Program-made: the position numbers and the translations under genes
Notes under the pieces: generated by a model
Databases searched by the model: none
Told to the model about the DNA's origin: nothing
What the model saw: the letters and a program-made list of their open reading frames with translations, nothing else
Shown: positions 44,875 to 56,330 of the stretch, piece by piece
How the letters are laid out: every line of letters begins with the position of its first letter
Position numbering within the stretch: position 1 is the stretch's first letter
Assembly: GCA_021186555.1 (NCBI GenBank)
Contig: JAJKFL010000005.1
Span: forward strand, 49,569,635-49,633,634
Direction of reading: 5' to 3'
From: Reticulitermes speratus
Lineage: Eukaryota; Arthropoda; Insecta; Blattodea; Rhinotermitidae
Length of the DNA stretch: 64,000 bases

Positions 44875-47699
44875 TTTAAGTGATATTTTAATTCAATAGT
44901 GCAGTTGTTGTTTGTTAAGTGAATTTTAATATAATATCGCTGTTTGTTTTGCGTCTGACCATATCGCTGTCGAACTAAGATAATAAGACTAAAGCTTTCA
45001 TAAGAGCATTGCGCTTCGTTCCATGTTCCAGTAACATGAACACAAACCTAACATTCCTGTAAATGTCTTAACGATTGGGCGATAAACAAAAATGCGATTG
45101 TGTGAGTGTGTGTGGGTTTGTGCGAGGGGTCCGAGCTCTGGATTGGGGGGATGTAACAAAATCTGGACTTATTGAGTTTTGTAGCGTTCTCTGAACCGTG
45201 ATATTTTCCTGTTCTATTAAAAATTTATTATTGATTATTGTAAAGGAATAAGAAAGCTAACGTTTGTACACGTATCAATATACACGCCATACTTCAGAGA
45301 TTTTGCTCCACATGTTTGTGGTGGTGGTGGTGTTGGTGTTGGAGGACACAGCTCTGTGAGCGAACCAATAAGAGGCAATGGGCCAAGACAGAGCGGCTAA
45401 TGACCGTCTTCATAATCATGCTTCGGAGAATTTCAATTCTTGCACACGTATCTAACCTCTTTATCAATATCCACATAAGTGAGTCAAATGAAAACTTTAA
45501 AAAAAATCAGCTAATATATTCCAGATAAGTTATGTAAACTTTGTCATTTTTCGAGATACTGACAGATGTGCAATACACAGTACAGGTTTTAACTCATGCT
45601 GAAGGCTTACTCTGCCTACAGCTGCACACAGCAGGGTTTCGATTTTTTTTTCGTGCTGTCTTTATTTAACTCCTTTTCGTAGAATAAAATGCATTGTGAA
45701 ATTTCGACTGTAGACTGTAGCAGAAGAGAGAAATAACACGACAATCTCATAATTGGCCGCTGTTGGCTGTCTTCTAGAACTTCTCATATTTTCATTAATT
45801 TTTCACAGGAAATTTTTGCAGCCGCAATCAACACATAGAACTAAATTGGTGAACTGATATGTAATTGTTGAGGGAGAGGGGGATAAACTTCTATGTACTT
45901 CTATGTACTTCTATGTACACCCTGTCAAATGGCCTTTCCTGCTACAGTCTTAAGACATATTCAACAGAAGTAAATCGAGGAATACAAAATAAAATACGAG
46001 ACGTAAGACATGAAGAATAGAAATAAAGTATGGGATAAAAATAAAATTTAAATATATTTGTAAAATTCTACTACGCCTATAGGCCTATTGTCCGTGTTCA
46101 TAAATGAAACCAAATACCGCGATTGACAAATAACACACAAACATAAATAACGCGGATACTTCAAATTCTTTGTTAATAAATGATAGCTGTACATTTGTCG
46201 TGTGTTTAGTGTTCTGGTAGGTTAGCATCTTGAACTGAGTCAAACTTGTATGGTGCCTAGCTGCCATGTTCTTATTAACTTTCGACAAAAATTGCGCTAT
46301 CTCAAAATGTGCGCGTTTTTCGAAATAACTATCATCATCAGTATATTAGAATCTTACACTTAATGAAGAAAATACTTATCCGGCATGAGAAATTTGCACA
46401 GTCGCCTATAGGCGAGGCGGTACAAAATACTGTACTTCGTGCTGTCTTACACAATCATGGGTTCAATAGTACTAATGTTATTAGACTGATACACATTTTA
46501 TAGACATACACAGTTTGCTGACAGGTTCAATACGTAGCTTTCATGATGGGTTTAATAATATGAATGTTATCACATAGGTACCCATTTTACTAGACACATA
46601 ACATGAAATAAACCTGTCTTTACTAACGACCACATGGAGCGACAATGTACACTGAACTACACCACCCTTACCCAAATTAACAAGGACGAAATCAGGGACA
46701 AATCGTTTTAAAGTTTCCAGTTTTGTTGTTATTTAAAGCTTGTGAAAGAATTATGATTCCTTCCTTTTCAGCATTTATTTTCCATTCACCTGGAATGTTA
46801 CAACATCAATTAATCTACTTTATTTTCTGAAACCAGCGCCAATTCTGGCAGAAATTCATAGGAACTGTTTAAATAAAAACATGTGGTATTCGAGCTGAAT
46901 TAAATGTGCATTAAATATAATGTAATATTTGAATTGGCAGACAGGTCTATTTTTAAATCTGCTTTAGAGTGTTTGGCAGTAACGTTATATTACTGTTTAT
47001 ATTTGTTGAAAAACGAGAGTTAACCTCTTACATACCTTGCAATATGTTTGTGTTTCAAACACATAACGTCCACGCGTCGCTACAGGAAATATAGTCCAAC
47101 AGTCCACCAACTAAATTGTCTACATATTAATTACTTTCAGTTTCAGTTATCAAGTCTTACACTACACAAACACACAAACACACTGCAACAAAGATCTTCC
47201 AATAATGTCACGTCACATAACCTCAACAATGAAACAAACGAGAAATCGTTAACAACGTGTCGTCATGTTTCGAAGTTATACAGCCTGTTGCGTGGAATGT
47301 GCTCGAGTTTCAACTGTCTCCTATCGCTAGTTGATACTCGTTTCCACTGACTTTGCGCCTGCGAGATAGGGCTGGGTTTGTTGGTCTGTGCAGTGCGGGG
47401 GGACTTCTATGGCGACGACTGTAACATCAATGAAACAGTCTATCTCTGTCGTAGCAAGCAAGCAGCCTGTTGCTTTACCTAGCTCGGGACCCTGCCAGCT
47501 ACCCTAGCATGCAACCACAGTCGATAAAGAGTTCCGGCATCCACTGTTAGCTTTCTAAAGTCACTGATATGTGCTTATGTACGTACAGTCAAATCTACAA
47601 AACTTTACTGTTGAATATGTCTGCCTTCCTGGTGTCCCCCTCTAATAACCATTTAAAGCGTTGTGGTTAAGATATGCAATACATAAGAAAAAGAGGAAT
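44875..47699. other. no gene recognised
   Basis: AT-rich DNA without recognisable genes. An 11-bp direct repeat acttctatgta occurs three times at 45888-45920. A ggt-rich run lies at 45318-45340. Confidence 0.5.
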
Positions 47700-47806
47700 G
47701 GTTATCCTTTTACAAGTCATGAAGGCAGATAGGAGAAATACAATTCTAGCTCCACTCATACGATACACAACCTCGACACTAGATGGAGGAAGATTTAGTC
47801 GACCTC
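47700..47806 (-). repeat. tRNA-derived SINE, family B, 3' fragment
   Basis: The 3' end of family B on the minus strand: ttttacaagtcatgaaggca, ctagctccactcat, caacctcgacactagatgga. The rest is missing. Confidence 0.65.
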
Positions 47807-47845
47807 AGGGTCATAGTTATAGGCTGGCTTTCTTTCCTACTAGGA

Positions 47846-47975
47846 CTTTTGACCCTTGAAGATGGGACCGATACGTTGTCCCGAAACGTCAGTAAACAAT
47901 TATCACACGACGCCGCGTTATACCCCAGAAGACCGCAGATTTCATCAACATCGCGGCGGAAACCTGAAACTAAGT
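47846..47975 (+). mobile_element. Single arm of foldback family FB1
   Basis: Gacccttgaagatgggaccg, atacgttgtcccgaaacgtc is followed by the arm through ttataccccagaagaccgca to the terminal catcgcggcggaaacctg. Stem II is perfect (GGGAC/GTCCC). No partner arm. Confidence 0.8.
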
Positions 47976-48348
47976 CAATGAAAATTAAAATGGAGGTATT
48001 CTGACTAATTAAGGAATACATTTCGTAGAGTATGGGGACTGTGTCTTTTAGTGAAGAAATCTGCAACTTTTTACGGGGCCCGATTACTCGTTACCATTTT
48101 TTATTTATACAAACAAAAGCCAACTAAAATAGACTTCTGTTCGAGGATGCCACGAAAATCGTGTATAAAACTCCGACATGTTTCGGCTCAGCTGAGTCAC
48201 TACCATGGAGTCAAAAGAAATACGCTGGGAAGCATCAAAGATCAAACATGTTAGGCAAGATTGAAGTACCGCAACTGGAAGTGCGAAAGTGACACGAAAT
48301 TGAATCTTTGCTTTCAAGTTTAAAAGTACCGAGATTTCTGAAAGGTTT

Positions 48349-48613
48349 CTTCTTCTTCTATGGCTCGACAGCCCTATATGGGCCTGGGCCTTCTCGTTTC
48401 GTCGAGGTTTCATGGTCACACACATTTGAGACACACCACAGTCGGTAGGACTCCTCTGGACGAGGGACCAGCTCGTCGCAGAGACCTCTACCTGCCAACA
48501 CACAACACTCACGAGAGACAGACATCCATGCCCCCGGTGGGATTCGAACCCACGATCCCAGTAAGCGAGCGGCCGAAGACCACACCTTAGACCGCACGGC
48601 CACTGGGAGCGGC
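48349..48613 (-). repeat. tRNA-derived SINE, family A, with perfect 13-bp target duplication
   Basis: Full copy on the minus strand: box A-like tggccgtgcggtctaaggtg, box B ggttcgaatccc. Tail (left) is tagaagaagaag. The 13-base sequence ttctgaaaggttt occurs at both borders (48336-48348 and 48614-48626), so the ends are exact and insertion was by target-primed reverse transcription. Intact boxes and the perfect duplication suggest a young copy. Confidence 0.95.
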
Positions 48614-48742
48614 TTCTGAAAGGTTTAGGTTATAACAAAAAACGTGAATACTGCTGCCAGCAGACAATAAATATATTTAATTGATGCTGTTGAACACTGC
48701 AGCACTGCGAGGCTAATTAAAGCCTTTGACTAATCCCTGTGC

Positions 48743-49028
48743 TAGGCCGTGCCATGACAGGCGGTTAGTCGCCGGCCTCCTACCGCGGAGGCCCGGGTCA
48801 GTCCATGTGGGATTTTTGGTGGACATAGTGGCACTGGGACAGGTTTTTCCTCGAGTACTTCAGTTTTCCCCTGTCAGTTTCATTCCATCGGTGCTCCATT
48901 ACTCGGAAAAATTAAAAGAACTGATCATCTTTCTCTTCATCTTCATCACAAGGTTTGCACAATAAGCCTCAAGGCTGCGGTGCGTCCGTAGCTTCTGCTG
49001 CGGGGCCCTTCAACACAAAAAAAAATCC
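48743..49028 (+). repeat. tRNA-derived SINE, family C, box B deleted
   Basis: A family C copy with a 3' A-rich tail. Part of the tRNA head, including box B and its surroundings, is missing between gcggaggcccgggt and cagtccatgtgg, so it could not be transcribed from its own promoter. Confidence 0.88.
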
Positions 49029-49773
49029 CTGTTGTAAATAAACTAATAAATTGAATCCATTGACTCACAGTCAATTTCTTTAATATATATTTTAATTTTA
49101 TCTTCACATCTACCCTCAGGTCTTTCAAGTGGTTTTCCGCCTTAAGGTATGCCGACTGAAATTCGCATCCTTCCGTGCGAGCTGCATGCTCCACCCATCT
49201 CACTCTTCTGAATTTTATAACCCAAATAATATTAGGCGAAGATTGGAAATTACTAAAATCCTCACTTATGTGATTTTTCTCCCGTCTCCTACAAGTCCTC
49301 GCTGCTTGTCCAAATACAATCCGTAGTACCCTAACATTACTGTACTGACCTACGTTTATTTACGCTCACTTCACTGCAATCCTTCCAGACTAAACTACAT
49401 TATTTATTCATAGCGTAAGACACGACTACGCGACATAATGCGTCGTGAGGGGAAATGGGTTTGGCAGGTGGTCTGCAGGGAGGACGGCGTGTTTCCTATA
49501 TCGGTTTGCCCCCAGTAGATAACACGAGCTCATTTCCTTTCCACTATGTGGCTGGCTGTGACAGGAACTACATCGGTTCAGGAAACAGGTGACATAAATT
49601 CGTTTATCGCAGGTGCAGTATAGTAAAACCATTTTACTCGTGATACATCTGCATCAGTGCTCCATCGGTGAGAGCTACGCAGTATTCTGCCGGAGGGTTG
49701 AATTCGCCTTACTTGGTCTTATACAGCTTTAGTTTCCGCTTGTCAGATTCAGAAATACGAGAGTTTGTGAACC
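49029..49773. other. no gene recognised
   Basis: Near 49085-49200 there are weak similarities to LINE 3' regions (atctaccctcaggtctttca, agtggttttccgcc) like those at 39800, on the minus strand; too decayed to delimit. Confidence 0.45.
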
Positions 49774-49930
49774 GCTTGTTTGTTGGACTTTGTCCATCGT
49801 CTTTAATGTGAATAAAATATAAAATGTAAAATATAAAATATATAAAAATCTACGTTTCGGAAGAAGAGCCATCTTCCGAAACGTAGATTTTTATACCATA
49901 AAATCATTTAGATCATATACCATCGTCAAA
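49774..49930. mobile_element. Foldback element FB3, copy 2
   Basis: It starts with the same ggactttgtccatcgtc as 22330-22512. Its centre is a perfect palindrome: tctacgtttcggaaga, a 6-base loop, then tcttccgaaacgtaga. The outer arms have decayed on the right. Confidence 0.75.
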
Positions 49931-50145
49931 ACCTTTTAGAATTCAACGAGAGTTTGTGTCTTGAATGTTATGATGTTTACGGTCTTGTACAAACAAAATA
50001 GCTGAAGAGACAAACAACATTTAAATATGAGAGTTCTGAGGTTTTAGCAGCGGTGTATTTGAGGATTCGGTTCTTCTGGAATATGACATGGACATTATCG
50101 TAAATGAGGCCACGATCACTTTCTTCCAAATCTTTTCCAATTCAA

Positions 50146-50420
50146 TTAAATTAAGTTACAGACCAACTGATGCACACTAAAACCACCTTTTAAGTAGCTT
50201 TATTATTAAAATTGTTAAAATTGTACCCCTTGATGTTTTGATGTTGGTATACTTTTCTTGCTTGTTGAGCACTTATAAATTTCACACTGTTGACACCGTG
50301 CATCTTCGTCAACAATTTTATAATAAAGCTACTTAAAAAGTGGTTTTAGTGTGCATCAGTTGGTCTATAACTTAATTTAATATGACGAAGATGCACGGTG
50401 TCAACAGTGTGAAACTTTTC
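50146..50420. mobile_element. Foldback element FB7
   Basis: Left arm attaaattaagttacagacc, aactgatgcacactaaaacc mirrors the right arm ending at ttaatttaat (50381). A second mirrored pair, atttcacactgttgacaccg (from 50279) and cggtgtcaacagtgtgaaa (to 50415), holds the motif TGACGAAGATGCAC..GTGTGAAAC on both strands. This is a variant of the GAAGATG..GAAAC hairpin with a different core. Confidence 0.85.
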
Positions 50421-50792
50421 CAATTCCTTAATCACTTACCACTCCATCATTTAGCGCTATGGACACCCCAAAATCATCTTAACAATTCAAAGCGTCGTTA
50501 AATAAACGAAGAACCGACCGATGAGTTAGTGACAGGTAAAAAATTACATTTCCTTATTATTCATTTAAATGCTGACGAATCCTTTCTTCTGAAAGAAATG
50601 AGAGAAACATCAACATTTTAGTCAGGAAACCTGAAAGGAAGATACAAATTAAGAGATGTGGATGTAGATGGGAGAACAGAATGAAAGTACAGCCGGAAGG
50701 AAAATAATGTCAGGAAATAGACCGAATTCATCTGGCTTACGATAGGAAGCAGTGGCGTGCTTTTGTGAGAAAGGTAATGAACCCCAGATCAA
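50421..50792. other. no gene recognised
   Basis: No recognised feature. Confidence 0.5.
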
Positions 50793-51045
50793 TTTCTTTT
50801 TGTAGCAAAGGGCCGCGCAGCAGATGCTACGGACGCACCGCAGCCTTGAGGCTTCTTGTGCAACCCTGTGATGAAGATGATTAATTTTTTCGTTTTTCCA
50901 AGTAATGGAGCACCGGTGGAATGAAACTGACAGGGGAAAACCGAAGTACTCAGGAAAAAACCTGTCCCAGTGCCACTTTGTCCACAACAAATCACATATG
51001 GACTAACCCGAGATTGAACCCGGGCCTCCGTGGTGAGAGGTCCAG
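50793..51045 (-). repeat. tRNA-derived SINE, family C, head truncated
   Basis: Minus-strand copy from caaagggccgcgcagcagat to a box B-like gggttcaatctcgg and acctctcaccacggaggccc. It stops at that point, so box A is absent. Confidence 0.87.
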
Positions 51046-51413
51046 TTCGAATAAATACAGAGAATATTTTCTATTATCCGAGCAACTTAATTATTTCTCA
51101 ACAGTGTCTCTGTTCCAGAGGGTCACAGTGACCAATAAAGTCTCATGCAAAATTAGTGTTTCACTATCCATGTGCTACCACTTTAACTTAAAATAATGTA
51201 CGTGTTATCAGCTAAGTTACCTCATTTTTCTTACTTAAGTATGTTAGTCTGGAAACTCATGCCAGTCCAGCAGGAACTCAGTCCACGCGGCCAACCAGGC
51301 TTGATATCCAAGACACCAACCTTCGTCAGCATCTCAGGCTTGCGATTCCTCCCCAGGTATCACATTGCACAAATACAGGCGACACTGTGAATCCTCGTGA
51401 TGTCATGACATTA
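51046..51413. other. no gene recognised
   Basis: Single-copy looking sequence without recognised features. Confidence 0.5.
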
Positions 51414-51421
51414 GTATAACA

Positions 51422-51906
51422 CAGTGGTTCCCAAACTTTTTCGGTCCACCGCCCCCTTGGCTCCATATACACACCCACAGCGCCCCCTTACCTTTTTTAA
51501 AAAACATAAATGCGCTTTTGTTTCCACTTTTATTTTGTATTTAAAAAATCGCTTAAATAAAATTATAAGAGTTAAACTTAATGTTTTATGTGTTAATTAA
51601 TAAATTAAAATTTATTATATTTTTTATGATTAACAATAATTCATCTAGCAATAGTTTATTAAAAAAACAATATGTGCTTGAATAAGATTCATAAATTAAA
51701 ATACTAAGAAATTTAGTTCATTTTGTATTTTTAACACAAAAATTACTTTATTTGAATTTTATTATAAAAATAAATGCACTACTTGTCTACTAGCGCCCCC
51801 CTGTGATAATAACAGCGCCTCCTTCCACCTCTCGTACCTATTAGCGCCCACCTCGGTAATCCCACCGCCCCCCAGGGGGCGGTACCGCCCACTTTGGGAA
51901 CCACTG
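51422..51906. mobile_element. hAT-type non-autonomous element
   Basis: Ends cagtggttcccaaacttttt and the complement of agtttgggaaccactg are inverted repeats. Flanks gtataaca (51414-51421) and ttataaca (51907-51914) form an 8-bp duplication with one mismatch. GC-rich ends (cgccccc on the left, agcgccc and gggggcggta on the right) enclose a very AT-rich middle without transposase. Cagtggttcccaaac is a usual hAT terminus. Confidence 0.92.
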
Positions 51907-51914
51907 TTATAACA

Positions 51915-52596
51915 CATTTTACTTTCAATCGGTTGACTGATACTGAATGAAAGTTAGCGTGAACCACAGGCCTCGCTTTTTCAAGTCAATCAACGGAGAG
52001 CCATTCCGCTTCGACAGCTGACAAGCGCGTTTCTGCTTTTGTTAATTTGCTTTGAATTCGAATGCTTGTGGATGCACAAGTGCTTCAGGTTAGTTAAAAG
52101 AATGTATCTGGCCTTTTATTTTGTTTTTACATCCAGTTACAAAACTTCCCTTTTTACTGCCATGTTACTTCCAAAATATATGACGCTTCTCACATTAAAA
52201 AAGCATAAGGTAATTTATTTTTGATATCTTAATATTTACAGTTTGTAATTTTGCGGGTCTATCAATAGAATAGTAGATAAACAAAGAAGAGTCTTTATTT
52301 TTAGATAGACGGCTAATTAAATATGAGAGCAATTATTGTTTTTACTGCCAGAAATATTCGCGTTTTTTATGAAAACGTTTAGAAGGGGACTTTCAAAATT
52401 TAAAATAATATTACTGTTTCAGCGTGAGAAAGAAAACCTTTGCACTGTGTAAGTTAGAATAACTTTATAAACGCTGATTCAGTTTTGTTTCTAATATATT
52501 TCGCAGACAATGTTGTTTAAATACATTTTACTTTCATATAACTAATTGTTTAATTCCAGTCAATAAATATACGCTTAAGAATTCAATATATACAGT
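51915..52596. other. no gene recognised
   Basis: AT-rich; no recognised feature. Confidence 0.5.
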
Positions 52597-52720
52597 TATT
52601 CTGGGATGAGACGCTGTGTTATTTGGTGCACGCAGTTTCCGACGTTTGGGAGGCAATACGGTCCTTCGAAACGTCGAGAACTATACACCTAACGACACTG
52701 CGTCACATGCCAGGCAAATT
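52597..52720. mobile_element. Foldback element FB2
   Basis: Ttctgggatgagacgctgtg on the left is mirrored by gacactgcgtcacatgccag on the right. The inner parts read tccgacgtttggga and tccttcgaaacgtcga. No CTGANGA core remains. Confidence 0.7.
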
Positions 52721-53280
52721 TAATCTATAAGCAATACCGCTTTGAAAATGCCAAATCTTGCATATATGCACTTTTTGAGCTCAGTTTAGCAAGAGGTTTA
52801 CATGCCTCTCGCTAAATACAAATACAGCACATTCCGAGATGTGCTTAAAATAGCTTTCGTGTTTAGAAACAAAGATTCTAGCTTAGGAAGGTTAAAACTC
52901 TGCAGTTGCTTATTTGTCTGCTTCGAGGGTGACCTTGATACAAAAACCGAAATAGCTGTACCATGTCCGGACAGGCACCATTTTTCAGTTACACAAAGAA
53001 ACGGAACTGCATTAGTAGAGTTAACGTCCTTTGTGTTAAATCATAACAAATAAAATTCCACTGTTCATGAAGACAAATGGAAGTTCCCGAAAATGAAGAG
53101 AGTTTAGAAAGCATCCGTTAATTTCCGGAAATTTTATCCGTGACATCTGAGAGAGAATTGATTTTAAGAATTTTAGGAAAGAACAGCTTCGTGCTAAAAA
53201 TATTCCTGCTTACTTATTCGCCTATTTTTCCTGTCACTCAGTGATGTACAGGGTGTATCTTAGTAAGTAAAACTGTCGTT
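52721..53280. other. no gene recognised
   Basis: An 83-residue open frame (52802-53053 plus) resembles nothing I know. Confidence 0.45.
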
Positions 53281-53288
53281 ATATAGAC

Positions 53289-53745
53289 CAGTGGTATTCA
53301 ACCTTTTTTTTGTTCACGTACCCCCAGATGTAATTTCTCTTCAACTTTGTACCCCCAAAGTTGTTGGTGCATAAATCAAGTTATACATAGTCTATAATGT
53401 ACATCTAAAATAAGTTAAATAAATTACATCCAAAATAATGTATTAAATAATAAGTTTTAAATGAGAAAAAGGAGAGTCAAGCTATTAAATAACAAATATA
53501 TTATATGCACTATGTGGAATAAAATGAAAATAGCCGCCCAGATAAGAAGGAGAGAGAGAGAAAAAATGGCGCTCCCAAATCGCATGTCCTTACGTCCGGG
53601 TCTCTTGTGGCTAACCCTAAATCTGGCCCTGATTATTCAGTGCTTATCATGAAATAATATACTTATTTTTTTTAAATTTTACGTACCCCCTAAGATGTCT
53701 TCGCGTACCCCCGGGGGTACGCGTACCTCAGGTTGAATACCACTG
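53289..53745. mobile_element. hAT-type non-autonomous element, second family
   Basis: Ends cagtggtattcaacc and ggttgaataccactg are perfect inverted repeats. Flanks atatagac (53281-53288) and ttatagac (53746-53753) are an 8-bp duplication with one mismatch. The subterminal motif gtaccccc occurs at least twice on the left and in mixed orientation on the right (cgtaccccc, gggggtacg), as for transposase sites. The 63-residue open frame inside (53461-53652) does not resemble a transposase. Confidence 0.93.
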
Positions 53746-53753
53746 TTATAGAC

Positions 53754-54194
53754 CAAAAATAAATAATATAAATGTAATGGCAGTCACTATGAAAGTCTGT
53801 GACACAATAGCGGACGAAAACACTGGAAAGAATAAAATAAACCAAAATATATTCTAAGTGTCATTATCCAAATTTGTAATTGGGACTGTTCTGATCGCGT
53901 GGAGGGTTTCGTGAGTGATTTCAGAAGGAGTTTACAGAATACGTCCCTCCCGCAGTTTGCGTGACTTCTTCGACTCAAGGCCCGATCAATTTGTCACCAA
54001 AACGACAACATGGCGTGTCCTAAATTGCATTACAAGTCGCAGAAGGACAGGGGAATACTGTCCAGCATTCTGTTGTTTCAGTCCATTTGTACGTAAAATT
54101 CATAACTGGTGATATCGAATGCACTGAATACTTATCAGGTGTTTGCTGTTTTTTATATAAGAAATGGAAACGAGAATGCGCGTAGCGTTAACAG
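53754..54194. other. no gene recognised
   Basis: No recognised feature. Confidence 0.5.
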
Positions 54195-54480
54195 GAGGTA
54201 AAATTCACCCTAGAACAGACCATGAAGGCTCAGAAGGGGAGTAGAGGTATAGCTCTACTCTTTCTTTAACCTTGGCGCTAGATGAGGGTGGGTGGTCAAC
54301 GCCACGCCCCGGCAGCTTTACCCCCGGGAAAGAGACCCGGTACACATTGTACAGGAGGCTGGATGGGACCCAGCGCCGGTCTGAACAGATGCGGAAAATC
54401 TCGCCCCCACCGGGATTCGATCCCCGGACCGTCCAGCCCGTAGCGAGTCGCTATACCGACTGAGCTATCGCGACGCACGT
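54195..54480 (-). repeat. tRNA-derived SINE, family B, full copy
   Basis: Nearly identical to 38727-39008, from the head (gcgatagctcagtcggtata, ggggatcgaatcccgg) to the 3' end gagccttcatggtctgttct and a ttttacctc tail. Confidence 0.93.
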
Positions 54481-54524
54481 TAACGAGAGGTGTCTGGTGT
54501 AATTTAGGCCAGCTCTCCAAACAG

Positions 54525-55267
54525 ACGTTTTTTTTTTATTATTTTCCTCGGTCCCTCCATGATATAACCTCGATTAGACCTGTCAGTTCCTACCAAATCC
54601 TGTCGTATTCATCGTTTATAAATCTCCCTATTATTCAAACTTACAGATTTTTATACGGACATCACCCTGCTACATCGCCCTCACTCCGCCCCCCACAAAA
54701 GATACTGAAGCCAAAGGAACGAGGTCACGAACATCTGCGTTGCATTCAGTATAAGGGCCTTCAATTTACATACATGTCAGATAAGCTGGTAAGAACGCCT
54801 TTCAATTTCATATTTATTTAATGCGATCCAGTTTAGATCTCAGAAGACCTCGCATTACCAACTTGAAATATGTTCAGATGCTGCTTGCTAGGCGTCTTAT
54901 ATTACACTTGCGGGTTACCTTACAGCAAAATTTCGCTCGGTCTTTATTTAGCAGGACTTGTCTTTTTAATTTGAAACGATGGGAAGAAATTGGAGCCATG
55001 CCTGACCTTATTTGCTCGGCTCCTTTTTTCTTCTTCTTTTGTCGATCCCTTACGTAAGGTTACAGTGGTAAATGAAGGCAGTCAAGGCTGTAGTTCTCAA
55101 ATAGCAGCAGACTGTTAGTGTTAACAACAAGATTGCTATAGTTGTATGCTGTGACGGTGTATACAGACCTCACAAAGGAGTTTTTTACATTTGAAATGTC
55201 GTAAGGTTTCTTGGTAGAAGCATAAATGTAATTTCATTTACCACAGTAAGAAAATTAACAAGGTAGA
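54525..55267. other. no gene recognised
   Basis: A T-run and short open frames only. Confidence 0.5.
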
Positions 55268-55556
55268 AACGTAAAGCAGTCCCTGTACAGGCCCTTAGAG
55301 GTTGATGAGTCTAGATTTCTAGACAATCGGCACATGAAGGTGGTAAGGTTGTCAGCCCTAAGCACCGGCCGCCTTTATCCCCAGGAAATACTCCTGGTAC
55401 TCATTTCTGTTAGTGGCTGAGTCGACCCCAGTGCCATAGTGCGGCCGGAAGGATTATGTCAATGAAGAATTCCAATTACACCATCGGGAATCGAACCCGC
55501 GACATTCCGGCTTGTAGCGCAGTGCCTCCTCAACCAACTGCGCCACCGCGTGCCCC
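55268..55556 (-). repeat. tRNA-derived SINE, family D: different head on a family B-like body
   Basis: On the minus strand the head is cacgcggtggcgcagttggt (box A) and gcgggttcgattcccga (box B), clearly another tRNA ancestry than family B. The following body (actggggtcgactcagccac, then gagtaccaggagtatttcc, ggcggccggtgctta) follows the family B body in order, so the two families share a core. Confidence 0.8.
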
Positions 55557-56094
55557 GCGAGAACCACGACACTCCAAAATCCTCAACAGCGCTATACGCA
55601 GATCTCTTATACCGAATTTCATCCAGATCGGAAGTAAATGTGGGAAGCACGGATTAAAAAAAAGTCCTTCACGCCCCTCAGCAAAGTATGACTTCCGCTG
55701 CGTCGATTTCACAAAACTAATAATCACTCAACACATTTTGTTGACATTTCGTGTACCAAACTCTTTTCCAAATCGGAAGAAAAATGTAGAAAATTCGCGC
55801 AAAATTTAATTTACGACAATGAGTGATGTATTTCTTCTTCTTTTCCTCCTCCTCCTCCTTATTTTTCTTCTTCCCCTTCTGGCGGCACAGTCCATCATGA
55901 ACCTTGACCTTGGCTTTCTGTGCACGGATTTCAACGGAATTCATAAAGGCTCACTGATATTAACTGGAGGTCTATACAGAATTTAATTCAAATCGCCCAG
56001 TCAATATGGAAAGTGCGTGTAGAAATTAATTTACAACAGTCAATAAAATATGGCTGTCTCTGAACTGATCTTCACTGAACTTACGCTTGTGTGG
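55557..56094. other. no gene recognised
   Basis: A ttc/ctc-rich low-complexity stretch lies at 55830-55880. Nothing else recognised. Confidence 0.5.
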
Positions 56095-56330
56095 CAAATT
56101 GTTCATTCACACATCACTTAAGACTGCCTTACGACAGGTCCGTAGCCTCTTCCAAAACGAGTTCACCACAAAGTGCTTCCTCTTTCAATTTACAGTATCC
56201 TCTAGCTTCCTTAACGTCATCCAGCAGCTGCTTACGTCTTCTTACGCCTATCCCCGTCATTTTTATCCTACCTTTTATCTTTCCTTCGATAACGTGTTTT
56301 AGGAGGCAGAATTTCACAAAAATTCAACAC
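56095..56330 (-). mobile_element. LINE 3' end, second family (copy 2)
   Basis: Minus-strand translation reads LLKHVIEGKIKGRIKMTG, then RRRKQLLDDVKEARGYCKLK, and after a frame change a GYGPVV-like end. It is the same protein end as 35645-35885 but lacks its first part and carries a frameshift. Confidence 0.82.

Noticed and set aside
48175..48240. A hammerhead-like site around catgtttcggctcagctgag
   Set aside because: The gctcagctgagtc hairpin and a neighbouring catgtttcgg recall the motif, but there is no CTGANGA in the right place.
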